A stretch of 48,286 nucleotides of DNA from NCBI RefSeq assembly GCF_000687755.1, contig NZ_JHXN01000011.1, positions 1 to 48,286 on the forward strand, given 5' to 3'. Positions 14,328-22,862 of the stretch are shown piece by piece (position 1 is the stretch's first letter; each line of letters opens with the position of its first letter). The notes under the pieces were generated by a model. It made no database searches, was not told where the DNA came from, and worked only from the letters and a program-made list of their open reading frames with translations. The position numbers and the translations under genes are program-made. This DNA comes from Taylorella asinigenitalis ATCC 700933 (GTDB lineage: Bacteria > Pseudomonadota > Gammaproteobacteria > Burkholderiales > Burkholderiaceae_B).

Positions 14328-15167
14328 GTGAAATTAAAATTTAATTCTATATTTGCGGTGCTTGCTTTGTCTTCATTTGCTTCTGTTGTAGCGGCTCAAA
14401 ATGCGGCTGTGGTGCCTCCTATGGGGGCCGTGGAGAAAGCACCTGTTGAACAAACTAAAGCGGAGAAGGCTGAGGCGACTTCGGAAAAATCAAAGGTGGA
14501 GAAAGCGGGGGCATTGCCACAAGAGAAAATTAATGCAATTACATCTAACATCGAAAAATCTTTTGGCGTAAAGGTGCTTGAAGTGAATGCCACTCCATAT
14601 ACGGGCCTGTACGAGGTTTTGACAAATGAGACTATTGTCTACACAGATGCGGATAGTTCGTTCATTCTTGCTGGGCATTTATTTGATACGAAAACGACCG
14701 ACAATCTTACTCAACAACGCGTGAAAGAACAGTCGGCGAAGGCGTTTGCAAAATTGCCTGTGGGTGAGGCTGTCAAGCGCGTTAAAGGCAAGGGTACTAG
14801 AAAACTTGTGACATTTGAGGATCCGAATTGCAGGTATTGCAAGGCTCTATATAAGGAGCTTGAGCAAATGGATGATGTCACTATCTATACTTTTTTAGTG
14901 CCTCTATTAGCTAAGGATTCTGTAACTAAGGTGCGTGATATCATGTGCTCATCGAATCCTGCATTGACATGGCATGAATGGATTGAAAAGGGCCAAAAGC
15001 CTGCTCCTCATAGCAAAGCGAATTGCGAAGAGCCGAATCCTAAAACTCTCGATTTAGCTAGAAGCGTGGATGTAAGGGGTGTTCCAGTGATTTTATTTCC
15101 GAACGGGGAGCGTCGAAATGGTTTTGTGCGTCTCTCTGAAATCGAAGAGATAATTTCACAAAAATAA
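14328..15167 (+). CDS. dsbC: Periplasmic thiol:disulfide interchange protein, DsbC-like
   Basis: DsbC-type isomerases correct wrong disulfide bonds in the periplasm. I place the start at GTG 14328 (279 aa), with AGAGG five bases upstream; it gives the signal peptide KLKFNSIFAVLALSSFASVVAAQ, while the upstream in-frame extension overlaps mltA. The thioredoxin-fold motif is CRYC (residues 168-171) in FEDPNCRYCKALYKEL, and a second cysteine pair occurs further on (MCSS...ANCEE). A Lys/Glu/Ala-rich linker of about 30 residues after the signal (around EKAPVEQTKAEKAEATSEK) is unusual. Confidence 0.85.
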   Translation: MKLKFNSIFAVLALSSFASVVAAQNAAVVPPMGAVEKAPVEQTKAEKAEATSEKSKVEKAGALPQEKINAITSNIEKSFGVKVLEVNATPYTGLYEVLTNETIVYTDADSSFILAGHLFDTKTTDNLTQQRVKEQSAKAFAKLPVGEAVKRVKGKGTRKLVTFEDPNCRYCKALYKELEQMDDVTIYTFLVPLLAKDSVTKVRDIMCSSNPALTWHEWIEKGQKPAPHSKANCEEPNPKTLDLARSVDVRGVPVILFPNGERRNGFVRLSEIEEIISQK

Positions 15168-15173
15168 AAAAAT

Positions 15174-15199
15174 GGGAGGACATGACACCTCCCTTTTTT
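15174..15199. terminator. Bidirectional terminator between dsbC-like and tlpA-like genes
   Basis: GGGAGG (15174-15179) and CCTCCC (15188-15193) form the stem; six T residues follow on the plus strand and an A-rich run precedes it, giving a T-rich run on the minus strand. The stop codon of the leftward gene lies inside the T run. Confidence 0.85.
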
Positions 15200-15701
15200 A
15201 TGATTGCTGTTTTAGTGTATTTTCTAAAGTTTTGAGGAAATCCTCAGAATTATATTTTCCTACGAAGGATTTTACGATCTCTCCGTTTCGATCAAGTAAA
15301 AACATAACGGGAGTGAATCTAACATTACCGTAAGTTTTAGCCAATGAGCCATCTAAATCGTATGCAACATTAAAAGGCAATTTCCACTCATTTACGAAAT
15401 TCTTAATAGCACCCAAATCATCATATTTCATAGCTACAGCCATGATATCAAATCCCTGAGGCTTATATTTTTCGTAGTATTTAATGACATCAGGCATATT
15501 AGCTACGCAAGTGGTGCAAGTGGTTGCCCAGAATTCGACAAGCGTAACTTTGCCCTTTAAGTCCCCATGCGAGAGTTTTTTTTCTGAAATAAGCTCATAT
15601 TTCAAATCTTCCAAAGGATTTGAACTACTGCGATTCAAAAAATAAAATCCTGCAGCGATTAAAACTATAGCGGTAATAATAGGTAAAACCATTTTTTGCA
15701 T
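15198..15701 (-). CDS. TlpA/ResA-family thioredoxin-like protein
   Basis: A membrane-anchored thiol reductase of 167 aa. An uncleaved N-terminal helix (MVLPIITAIVLIAAGFYFL) is followed by a thioredoxin fold with the active site WATTCTTCVANMP near residue 60 and the cis-Pro region VRFTPVMFLLD. Such proteins reduce apocytochrome c or other periplasmic thiols. It is read leftwards 13 bases after the BON lipoprotein gene and is the last gene of that operon. Confidence 0.88.
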   Translation of the reverse strand: MQKMVLPIITAIVLIAAGFYFLNRSSSNPLEDLKYELISEKKLSHGDLKGKVTLVEFWATTCTTCVANMPDVIKYYEKYKPQGFDIMAVAMKYDDLGAIKNFVNEWKLPFNVAYDLDGSLAKTYGNVRFTPVMFLLDRNGEIVKSFVGKYNSEDFLKTLENTLKQQS

Positions 15702-15714
15702 AGGCAGTTTTCTC

Positions 15715-16425
15715 CTAATTCACTGGAAATGTTTGTACGCCTGAAGCAGGTTTGCTTACAGGGGCTGGTTGAGCGGGTGCTACAGTAGTAGGCCCGCTAT
15801 ATGAGTTGTTTTGAATTCGATTGTATGTCGGTGCAATAGTCTTGTTTACGGGATCGATAATATCGAACACTTTTACAACTCGCTTAACGCCTTTAACTCT
15901 AGAAGCTGCATTTGCGGCTTTATTCGCTTCATCCGCTGTAACTTCGCCCATCAAATACACAACTCCCTGAGATGTTGTGATGGCAATGGGCCTGCTTGGT
16001 ACGTTTTCCGCTAAAGTCAGCTCTGTGCGAACTTTAGACGTAATCCAGGAGTCGTTCGTTCTCGATTTAAGAGATGACTTAGGTCCCACAACAAGCTCGT
16101 TTACAATATATTTAACATCTTTTGATAACTTAGCAGCCTCAGTAACTCTAGCTTTTTCTTCTGCTGAGGCAACCTCGCCTGTAATCAAAGCCCTCTGATT
16201 AAACGCCGCAACATTAATGCGTGAAGTGTCAGGATTTACGACCTTTTTCGCCTCATTGGACACCGCAATATCGATTGTTTTATCAGTAAGCTGCATGCCA
16301 GTCGTTCGCCTGTCGCTAACAACAACAGCCGTCACAACAGCAGCCGTCCCAACAGCCAATGGCACGCAAGCTGTAAATGTACTCGCAGCTAATGTAGATA
16401 AAAGTACTGTTTTGAAAAATCTCAT
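15715..16425 (-). CDS. BON-domain outer-membrane lipoprotein (YraP/DolP-like)
   Basis: A 236-aa protein with lipobox FTAC (Cys20), a short Ala/Val-rich stretch, and two BON domains (about residues 45-115 and 120-190, the second containing TSQGVVYLMGEVT). DolP in Escherichia coli supports outer-membrane integrity and is encoded next to diaA and yraN, as here. The Pro/Ala/Ser-rich C-terminal 45 residues look disordered. Its ATG overlaps the stop of the SIS gene (ATGA), so translation is probably coupled. Motif TGGCAATG occurs at 15981-15988. Confidence 0.9.
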   Translation of the reverse strand: MRFFKTVLLSTLAASTFTACVPLAVGTAAVVTAVVVSDRRTTGMQLTDKTIDIAVSNEAKKVVNPDTSRINVAAFNQRALITGEVASAEEKARVTEAAKLSKDVKYIVNELVVGPKSSLKSRTNDSWITSKVRTELTLAENVPSRPIAITTSQGVVYLMGEVTADEANKAANAASRVKGVKRVVKVFDIIDPVNKTIAPTYNRIQNNSYSGPTTVAPAQPAPVSKPASGVQTFPVN

Positions 16426-17015
16426 GACTTATCTCCGAAAAGGATGGCATCAATACCATCACACAAAATATGTAATAGAAGAATATGAACTTCCTGTATG
16501 CGCATCGTTCGATTACTTGGGACGCAAAGCTCAATATCATCTTCGCGTAAAAGCCCACGCATAGCCCCACCATCGCGTCCTGTCAGTGCTATGACCTTCA
16601 TGCCCGCATCATGGGCCGCATGAATAGCCTCGATAACGTTTTTAGAATTTCCGCTTGTACTGATGGCAATGATAACGTCGCCCTCAACCCCAAGCCCTCG
16701 CACCTGTCTTGCAAATACATCATCGTATCCGTAGTCGTTTGATACAGCCGTCATAATCGATGTGTCCGTATTTAGTGCAATGGCTGGCAATGCATTCCTC
16801 TCTCGCTCAAATCGCCCAATCAATTCTGCTACAAAATGCTGTGCATCAGAAGCGGAACCGCCGTTTCCGCAGGCGAGGATTTTCTTATTTGCTTTTAGGC
16901 AAGCATATAAAGTTTGAATAGACCGCTCAATAGACACACCGAGTGCCTCCAAGGCATCGATATGAGCCTTAGCGTTTTCCTCAAAGTGTGATTTAATGCG
17001 TGTTTGGAAATCCAT
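16422..17015 (-). CDS. SIS-domain protein: DiaA or phosphoheptose isomerase GmhA
   Basis: A 197-aa SIS-fold protein with ACGNGGSASDAQHFVAELIG, TDTSIMTAVSNDYGYDDVFARQV and IAISTSGNS; these fit both the DnaA-binding initiator protein DiaA and GmhA. The position between yraN and the BON lipoprotein gene argues for DiaA. The RIQEVHILLLHILCD segment keeps the Glu and His expected of a GmhA active site, and the genome also needs GmhA for the heptose pathway (see the hldE domain at 32352). Both roles are possible. Two TGGCAATG motifs occur (16665 and 16786). Confidence 0.85.
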   Translation of the reverse strand: MDFQTRIKSHFEENAKAHIDALEALGVSIERSIQTLYACLKANKKILACGNGGSASDAQHFVAELIGRFERERNALPAIALNTDTSIMTAVSNDYGYDDVFARQVRGLGVEGDVIIAISTSGNSKNVIEAIHAAHDAGMKVIALTGRDGGAMRGLLREDDIELCVPSNRTMRIQEVHILLLHILCDGIDAILFGDKS

Positions 17016-17069
17016 ATTTATTCATTTTGCCAAAAAATTTTGCTAATAAGAAATTATAGAGTATTAAAT

Positions 17070-17477
17070 TTATTGCAATATGTTTTTAATCCAGTCCATA
17101 GACTCAGCCCCAGCCACACCGTCAATATAAACGACATCAAAACGCATCTGATAATTCTTTACATGCGGATAACTCGCTTTTATTGATGGCAATAAATACG
17201 TGGCCGTCATCCTAAATCTTTTGAGCTTGCGAAATGAGATGGACTCGAGGCCATTGCCAAAATTGGCTTGCTTTCTATATCGCACCTCAACAAAAACAAG
17301 CTCAAAGCCATCAGTCATAAGCAAATCTATTTCTCCAACTTTGCATCTAAGATTTTGATCCAAAAATTTGAGGCCATGAGATTCAAGAAAGCTGCGTGCT
17401 TTTTTTTCGTATTGATGTCCTGTGCGTTGGTTCGGAGAATTTAGTAGTAATTTCGGAAGCGTTTGTGTGTATGTCAT
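17070..17477 (-). CDS. yraN: UPF0102 family protein YraN
   Basis: A 135-aa member of the YraN family with a restriction-endonuclease-like fold. The motif GHQYEKKARSFLESHGLKFLDQN, then KVGEIDLLM and FVEVRYRK, is the predicted nuclease core (E..D..ExK pattern). Its cellular role is not settled. It opens the leftward yraN-SIS-BON-tlpA cluster and diverges from rsmI with only 49 bases between them. Confidence 0.92.
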   Translation of the reverse strand: MTYTQTLPKLLLNSPNQRTGHQYEKKARSFLESHGLKFLDQNLRCKVGEIDLLMTDGFELVFVEVRYRKQANFGNGLESISFRKLKRFRMTATYLLPSIKASYPHVKNYQMRFDVVYIDGVAGAESMDWIKNILQ

Positions 17478-17526
17478 TTTGTGCGAGAATAATGGTTAAA
17501 TTTATATTTTCTAATTTTGACCTCTC

Positions 17527-18462
17527 ATGTCCAAGCCTGAAGGACAATTTTGTCCACCCCATTTGCTCGATAATTTAAAACATCAAGATTGGCCAGAAGC
17601 GACTCTGTATGTGGTTTCTACGCCTATAGGGAATCTGGCCGATATTTCTTATCGTGCTATTTATACTCTGCAATTATGCGATGTGATTGCATGTGAAGAT
17701 ACTCGTACTTCTAAGCAACTTCTGTCGCAGCTACATATTGAGCCTAAGAAATTGATGGCTCTTCATAAATTTAATGAGACGGAATCCATAGATTTGGTTG
17801 CATCCTATCTATCGGAGGGGCTTAGGGTTGCGATGATATCTGATGCTGGAACGCCTGCGGTATCTGACCCAGGAAGTGTATTGATAGAGGCTATGCTCGG
17901 ACGAGGATTTCGTGTGGTACCTATACCTGGGGCGTCGGCCGTAATAACTGCTGTTATGGCCTCTGGTGTTAGGCCAAAAGATATTTCCTTGAGTGGATTT
18001 AGTTTCTTGGGATTTTTGCCATCAAAAGCCAGTGAGCGCAAAGGATTCATAGAACAGGAATTGACTGAGAATATTCGCCCTGCGGTGGTGTTTGAATCGC
18101 CTCATAGAATCGAAGAGTCCATGAAAGATATGATGGAGTTGCTCGGTGAGGATAGGTTGATTACTGTGTGTAAGGAGCTTACGAAGAAATTCGAAACTGT
18201 TGTGAGAGGCAGTGTGCGTGAGATAGTGAATTGGCTTGCTGCGGATAGCAATAATCAGAAAGGCGAATTTGTGATTATTGTGGAGGGCGTGGGCATTGCC
18301 ACCCGAGAGGGGGAGGCGGAAAGCGAGAAACTGCTACGACTGATGTTAGGGAAAGGAATTTCGGTAAAGGATGCGGTTGCTGTGGTGCATGAGTTTATGT
18401 CAAGCCCTAAAAAACCGATATACGATATGGCTCTTCGCATCAAAAGCGAGGGGGAGGGCTAG
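17527..18462 (+). CDS. rsmI: 16S rRNA 2'-O-ribose C1402 methyltransferase RsmI
   Basis: RsmI uses S-adenosylmethionine to methylate the ribose of C1402 in the decoding centre of 16S rRNA. Family signatures are LYVVSTPIGNLADISYRA, CEDTRTSKQLL, ISDAGTPAVSDPG and VFESPHRI. The length of 311 aa is slightly longer than the common 285. The position next to yraN matches yraL-yraN order in other proteobacteria. One GCATTGCCAC motif lies at 18293. Confidence 0.96.
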   Translation: MSKPEGQFCPPHLLDNLKHQDWPEATLYVVSTPIGNLADISYRAIYTLQLCDVIACEDTRTSKQLLSQLHIEPKKLMALHKFNETESIDLVASYLSEGLRVAMISDAGTPAVSDPGSVLIEAMLGRGFRVVPIPGASAVITAVMASGVRPKDISLSGFSFLGFLPSKASERKGFIEQELTENIRPAVVFESPHRIEESMKDMMELLGEDRLITVCKELTKKFETVVRGSVREIVNWLAADSNNQKGEFVIIVEGVGIATREGEAESEKLLRLMLGKGISVKDAVAVVHEFMSSPKKPIYDMALRIKSEGEG

Positions 18463-18557
18463 GGCTAGGGCGTGCCGCACATGGGAAGCCGCTTAGAGGC
18501 CACTTAGTAGCCGCACACGGGCCAAAAGCATGAAGCCGCTTGGGAGCCGCAAAATAG
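18463..18557. repeat. G+C-rich patch with repeated AGCCGC core
   Basis: Between the convergent rsmI and rlpA genes lies a short G+C-rich patch. It has CTAGGG repeats at the rsmI end and AGCCGC or GCCGCAC cores near 18474, 18487, 18509, 18534 and 18545. The core resembles that of the 13-bp array at 11600, but the spacing is irregular. No clear terminator is seen. Confidence 0.45.
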
Positions 18558-19040
18558 CTACTTAGCTTTCTTATCTGATTTAAAGCCTACGAGTTCAATC
18601 GTAACTTTATCCGTGCCTTTTTTGTGAATCCCCAATTGCTTCGCAGCTGCGTACGAGAGATCAATAATGCGATTTTTATGGAACGGGCCGCGGTCATTAA
18701 TATGCACAATCACGCTTTTTCCTGTAGTCTCGCTCGTAACCTTAACGATACTATTAAACGGCAATTCCTTGTGAGCTGCTGTAAGGGCGTTTTGATTGTA
18801 TTTCTGGCCATTTGCTGTGAGGCGGCCATGAAAGCCAGGGCCATACCATGAAGCCGTCCCAGTCTGAGTATATTCCTTTAATTTAGTAAATGGACGATAA
18901 GCTTTTCCTGCAACAGTATAGGCCTTACCTTTTTTGGCTTGAGAATCATGGTAGAAATGCGGCTGATCAGCAACGGCAGCGGCACTTAGAGCTACACCGA
19001 CTCCAAGTAAAATAGAAGATAAATAAGCCTTACAGTCCAT
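18558..19040 (-). CDS. rlpA: RlpA-like septal lytic transglycosylase, short form
   Basis: A 160-aa exported protein with a double-psi beta-barrel: [32 protein letters not shown] and [20 protein letters not shown]. RlpA cleaves denuded glycan strands. The first 24 residues form a signal peptide ([17 protein letters not shown]); I see no lipobox. Unlike E. coli and Pseudomonas RlpA it has no SPOR domain, so recruitment to septal peptidoglycan must differ. It follows rapZ by 12 bases. Confidence 0.85.
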   Translation of the reverse strand: MDCKAYLSSILLGVGVALSAAAVADQPHFYHDSQAKKGKAYTVAGKAYRPFTKLKEYTQTGTASWYGPGFHGRLTANGQKYNQNALTAAHKELPFNSIVKVTSETTGKSVIVHINDRGPFHKNRIIDLSYAAAKQLGIHKKGTDKVTIELVGFKSDKKAK

Positions 19041-19052
19041 AAATATCCTAAA

Positions 19053-19928
19053 TTAAACTCTCGCAAAATGAGAGAGTGCTCTATGCCTTACACGCAGCGG
19101 TTTATGATCTTTGAAAATATCGGCTAGTTTTTCTGCGATATAAACAGATCTATGTTGACCACCCGTGCACCCAATCGCAACCGTCAAATAACTACGAGTG
19201 TCCTGCATATACTGGGGAAGCCACTTCCGTACAAAGGTGGCAATGTCCTCGATCATCTCGTTTACTTGTGGTTTGCTACCCAACCACTCCGCAACCTCAG
19301 TGTCTAAGCCCGTCAATGGCTTAAGTTGAGCATCGTAGTAGGGATTAGGTAGACATCTTACATCAAAAACAATATCTGCACTACTTGGGACCCCGTATTT
19401 GTAACCGAATGATTCAAATGTGATTAGGGTATCTCCACTGCGAACATTGATTAATTCTTTAATCCAGTTTCTAAGTTCGCTTGGTTTAAGTAGTGAAGTA
19501 TCAATTACTTGCTCACTTTCTTTAATGGAACTTAATAAGTTCTTTTCGTAGTCAATGCACTCCTCTAAAGATGGAGTATGATTTGTCTCATTTTTGATAC
19601 GCTTTGTGAGTGGGTGGGCTCTTCTCGTTTCAGAAAATCTATGAATTAAAACATCGAAAGCAGCATCTAAATAAAGAACCTGGACGTTGTATCCGAGCTC
19701 TCGCATACGTTTAACGGTCTCTGGCAAATGATGAATATCGTTATGGCTTCGTGCATCAACAGCAGCCGCAAGATAATCTTCTCCCTTAAGGCTAGAGTCA
19801 TCAATAAAGTTCTTTATAAGCGATACTGGTAGATTATCGACGCAATAGTAGCCTAGGTCTTCAAGCTGCTTGATAGCAACTGATTTACCTGATCCTGAGA
19901 TTCCAGTAACTATCACGACAGACTTCAT
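19053..19928 (-). CDS. rapZ: RNase adapter / nucleotide-binding protein RapZ
   Basis: RapZ (291 aa) binds nucleotides through Walker A GISGSGKS (residues 9-16) and carries the C-terminal domain with GCTGGQHRSVYIAE. In enterobacteria it senses glucosamine 6-phosphate and presents small RNAs to RNase E. The chain YYCVDNLPV near residue 30 and FGYKYGVPSSADIVFDVR in the middle are family blocks. The gene lies downstream of hprK in the phosphotransferase cluster. One GTGGCAATG motif lies at 19237. Confidence 0.95.
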   Translation of the reverse strand: MKSVVIVTGISGSGKSVAIKQLEDLGYYCVDNLPVSLIKNFIDDSSLKGEDYLAAAVDARSHNDIHHLPETVKRMRELGYNVQVLYLDAAFDVLIHRFSETRRAHPLTKRIKNETNHTPSLEECIDYEKNLLSSIKESEQVIDTSLLKPSELRNWIKELINVRSGDTLITFESFGYKYGVPSSADIVFDVRCLPNPYYDAQLKPLTGLDTEVAEWLGSKPQVNEMIEDIATFVRKWLPQYMQDTRSYLTVAIGCTGGQHRSVYIAEKLADIFKDHKPLRVRHRALSHFARV

Positions 19929-19937
19929 ATAGGCCCT

Positions 19938-20873
19938 TTATATCTTTGAATCCTTAAGAATAGCTTCTGATTGTTTCTTCATGAAGTCACTCAGTGTATC
20001 GATGCCTCGAATCTTGAGAACCATGTTCCGCACTGCAGCTTCAACTAAAACAGCTAAGTTACGTCCAGCTGCGACTTGAAGAGTAACTTTCCTAATCGGA
20101 ATGCCCAATATATCATCTGATTGCTCTTGCATAGGAAGTCTTTCGAAAAATTCTGTATTTGCCCTAACCAAATTAACTATAAGCTTTAGGCTCATCTTGC
20201 GACGTACAGCCGTCTCACCGAAAATAGTGCGTATATCCAAAAGCCCTAAGCCTCGAACTTCAAGTAAATTTCTTAGTAGTTCAGGACAACGTCCTTCAAT
20301 ATAGTTTGGATATGTACGGGCAAATTCAACTGCATCATCGGCTACCAATCCGTGTCCACGTGAAATAAGCTCAAGTGCAAGTTCACTTTTACCCAATCCA
20401 GATTCCCCTGTAATTAAGACTCCAACTCCTAACACGTCTAGAAAAACTCCATGAACGGTGGTTTTTGGGGCAAATCTTCTAGTGAGAAAAACTCTAAGCA
20501 CATCGATAATGCGAGATGCATCAATAGGGGAGGTTAAAAGAGCAACTTTATTTATCTCACAAAATTCAATTATGGATTTAGGCGGAGGTATATCTTCAGC
20601 AATTACAATGGCTGGAACTGAGCCATTTTTTAAAGTCTCAAGGTAGTGTTTAGTTTGAGTTTTGTCTAAATTTTGAAAATATTCAGTTTCCACTACACCA
20701 AATACTTGCACCCTTTGGGGGTGCATAATATTTAGGTGTCCGATTAAATCTGCGGCTGTAGTATTCGTATCCTCAATTGAAGAAAGCATGCGATCCCCAA
20801 AGGAGTCGCTTAGATACCAACTGAACTTTAAAGTACCAGTATTTTCTTCAACTAATTCTTTAATACTAAGCAT
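19938..20873 (-). CDS. hprK: HPr kinase/phosphorylase
   Basis: HprK phosphorylates and dephosphorylates HPr on a serine. The P-loop GESGLGKSELALELISRGH and following LVADDAVEF are canonical, as is the C-terminal region with VRGLGLLDIRTIFGETAVR. The length is 311 aa. The start overlaps the end of ptsN by 8 bases. With ptsN and rapZ it forms the incomplete, regulatory type of phosphotransferase system common in beta-proteobacteria. Confidence 0.96.
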   Translation of the reverse strand: MLSIKELVEENTGTLKFSWYLSDSFGDRMLSSIEDTNTTAADLIGHLNIMHPQRVQVFGVVETEYFQNLDKTQTKHYLETLKNGSVPAIVIAEDIPPPKSIIEFCEINKVALLTSPIDASRIIDVLRVFLTRRFAPKTTVHGVFLDVLGVGVLITGESGLGKSELALELISRGHGLVADDAVEFARTYPNYIEGRCPELLRNLLEVRGLGLLDIRTIFGETAVRRKMSLKLIVNLVRANTEFFERLPMQEQSDDILGIPIRKVTLQVAAGRNLAVLVEAAVRNMVLKIRGIDTLSDFMKKQSEAILKDSKI

Positions 20874-21471
20874 CAGTATTGTTATTATCCTCTAAGTTGG
20901 AATTTGAGTCGGCCTTGGTTTCTGCTTTGACTTGGGCTTCGGCTTCGACTTGTGCGTCGGCTTCAGCTTCAACTTCCGCTTTGAGATCAACTTCAGAATC
21001 AAGCCCATAATTAGGTTCATTTTCAGATTCCGATAGAATACTCAATACTTCTTCAGTAGTCTCAACATTAAATAATTTACGTCTAGTCTCTTCATTTGAG
21101 AGTTTTTTGGCAATCAATGCCAACAAGTCCAAATGTTCCTGAGTAGCAGATTCAGGAACAAGCAAACAGACTAGTAAACGAACATTCTCTCCATCAGGTG
21201 CATCAAAGGCAATTGGAGTTTCTAATCGAAGAACCGCAATATGCGTATCTTCTAATTTTGGAATGCGACCATGAGGAATTGCAACTCCATGCCCTAAAGC
21301 AGTGGAACCCAATCTTTCTCTTGCAAAAAGGCTATCAAAAACCGTTGCTCTGGCAATGCCATACTGATCCTCGAATATTTGTGCTACTTGCTCAAAGGCT
21401 CTTTTTTTACTTGATGCCTGAACATCAAGCAGAATATTTTCTTGTGACAAGTTAGCTGAGATTTGATTCAT
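20866..21471 (-). CDS. ptsN: Nitrogen-PTS enzyme IIA (PtsN) with acidic repeat tail
   Basis: PtsN accepts phosphate from NPr/HPr on a His and acts as a regulator. The EIIA fold is clear to about residue 150, with the active His in ALGHGVAIPHGRIPKL. A tail of some 50 residues follows, not normal for the family (about 150 aa). It is made of Glu/Ala/Val/Lys repeats such as AEVEAEADAQVEAEAQVKAE and ends NNNTDA. The matching DNA (about 20910-20990) consists of imperfect short repeats. The gene begins 12 bases after lptB; rpoN and hpf, which lie between these genes in Bordetella-type genomes, are absent. Confidence 0.93.
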   Translation of the reverse strand: MNQISANLSQENILLDVQASSKKRAFEQVAQIFEDQYGIARATVFDSLFARERLGSTALGHGVAIPHGRIPKLEDTHIAVLRLETPIAFDAPDGENVRLLVCLLVPESATQEHLDLLALIAKKLSNEETRRKLFNVETTEEVLSILSESENEPNYGLDSEVDLKAEVEAEADAQVEAEAQVKAETKADSNSNLEDNNNTDA

Positions 21472-21483
21472 AATTAATTATCC

Positions 21484-22242
21484 CTACATACGGAAATTTT
21501 CGCCCAAATATACTTTACGTACTTCGGGATTTAGAATTATTTCATCGGGTGTGCCACTAGTTAAGACACTACCGTCAGAGATTATATATGCTCTATCGCA
21601 AATTCCTAAAGTTTCGCGAACATTGTGGTCAGTAATAAGTACTCCAATATTACGCCTCTTGAGGAAATTAACAATTCTCTGAATTTCAATAACTGCTATT
21701 GGATCCACCCCTGCAAATGGTTCATCCAAAAGAATAAACCTAGGTTTTGTGGCTAAAGCTCTAGCAATTTCAACCCGTCTTCTCTCTCCACCTGACAATG
21801 ATATCGCAGGACTGGTCCTTATATGTTGAATTTGCAGTTCAGAGAGGAGATTTTCTAATTCTTCATTTAGATTGAATTTATGGCCTGAAGCCTTTGAGTG
21901 GTATTGCTGTATTTCTAGAACAGCTAGAATATTTTGCTCAACCGTGAGCTTTCTAAAAATTGATGCATCTTGAGGTAAATAAGAAAGACCTATTCTTGCT
22001 CTTTTATGTATAGGAAGGGTAGTTACTTCCACTCCATCAATTTCAATTAAACCGTAGTCTGCAGGTACTAGCCCTACAATCATATAAAAGCTCGTAGTCT
22101 TGCCAGCTCCATTAGGACCAAGAAGACCTACAATCTCTCCGCTATTAACTTCGAGACTGACATTTTTAACTACAGATCTTTTTCCGTAGTCTTTGCGAAG
22201 TCCAATGGCCTTTAAAGTACCATCAGAGTTAATTGGAATCAT
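21484..22242 (-). CDS. lptB: LPS export ABC transporter ATPase LptB
   Basis: LptB powers extraction of lipopolysaccharide from the inner membrane through LptFG. All ABC motifs are present: Walker [13 protein letters not shown]-loop SYLPQ, signature LSGGERRR, Walker [14 protein letters not shown] and the switch His in LITDHNV. The 252 aa are a usual length. Its ATG overlaps the lptA stop by four bases. Confidence 0.97.
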   Translation of the reverse strand: MIPINSDGTLKAIGLRKDYGKRSVVKNVSLEVNSGEIVGLLGPNGAGKTTSFYMIVGLVPADYGLIEIDGVEVTTLPIHKRARIGLSYLPQDASIFRKLTVEQNILAVLEIQQYHSKASGHKFNLNEELENLLSELQIQHIRTSPAISLSGGERRRVEIARALATKPRFILLDEPFAGVDPIAVIEIQRIVNFLKRRNIGVLITDHNVRETLGICDRAYIISDGSVLTSGTPDEIILNPEVRKVYLGENFRM

Positions 22243-22859
22243 ACTTTGTCTTTTATGATTGAAGGCATGGGCTTGCCATTATACTTTTTTTTACATTCCT
22301 CTAAAGCTTTGTTACCGTTAGCTCTAGGTTCTAATACAGAACGCACTCTGCTTGAATTGGAGCGTTTTGCTGTATATGTGTTATTTGCGTTATCAAAAAT
22401 AATTTCTTCGCCAGATATACTATCTACTATATTTCCGCAAACGCTTCTCGTAATAATTGCGTTACCCTTGAGGATAATTTGGTCAGAACTTCCGTCATAA
22501 ATTGCCGATTTTCCTGATCCTTTTAATAATTCATATTGCTCTGGCCGTTCATTAAAAAACTCTACCTTCTTATTTGGCCCTACAACAGCCTCACCCCTTT
22601 GGGTACCATCAGAATTTTCAGTGATATGCAATTCATCTGCTGTTAATTTCATCAATCCTCTCTGTAAAATTACATTTCCAGAGAAGACGGTCTCATTTGT
22701 ATTCTTGTTATATTGAAGAGAGTCTGATAGAACGGTGGTTTTTGGTTCTTCTGCACCTTTTGAACTACCAGTGTTCATAAGATCTTTTAGACCTTGTGCA
22801 TGAACAATGCTCGTAGAAAATATAGATGCTAAAAGAAAATATAAAAGTCTTGAATTCAT
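22239..22859 (-). CDS. lptA: LPS transport periplasmic bridge protein LptA
   Basis: LptA forms the periplasmic bridge for lipopolysaccharide. A signal peptide ([19 protein letters not shown]) precedes an OstA-like beta-jellyroll with [32 protein letters not shown] and [19 protein letters not shown] type repeats. The length is 206 aa. It lies between lptC and lptB with minimal spacing. Confidence 0.95.
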   Translation of the reverse strand: MNSRLLYFLLASIFSTSIVHAQGLKDLMNTGSSKGAEEPKTTVLSDSLQYNKNTNETVFSGNVILQRGLMKLTADELHITENSDGTQRGEAVVGPNKKVEFFNERPEQYELLKGSGKSAIYDGSSDQIILKGNAIITRSVCGNIVDSISGEEIIFDNANNTYTAKRSNSSRVRSVLEPRANGNKALEECKKKYNGKPMPSIIKDKV

Positions 22860-22862
22860 AGC

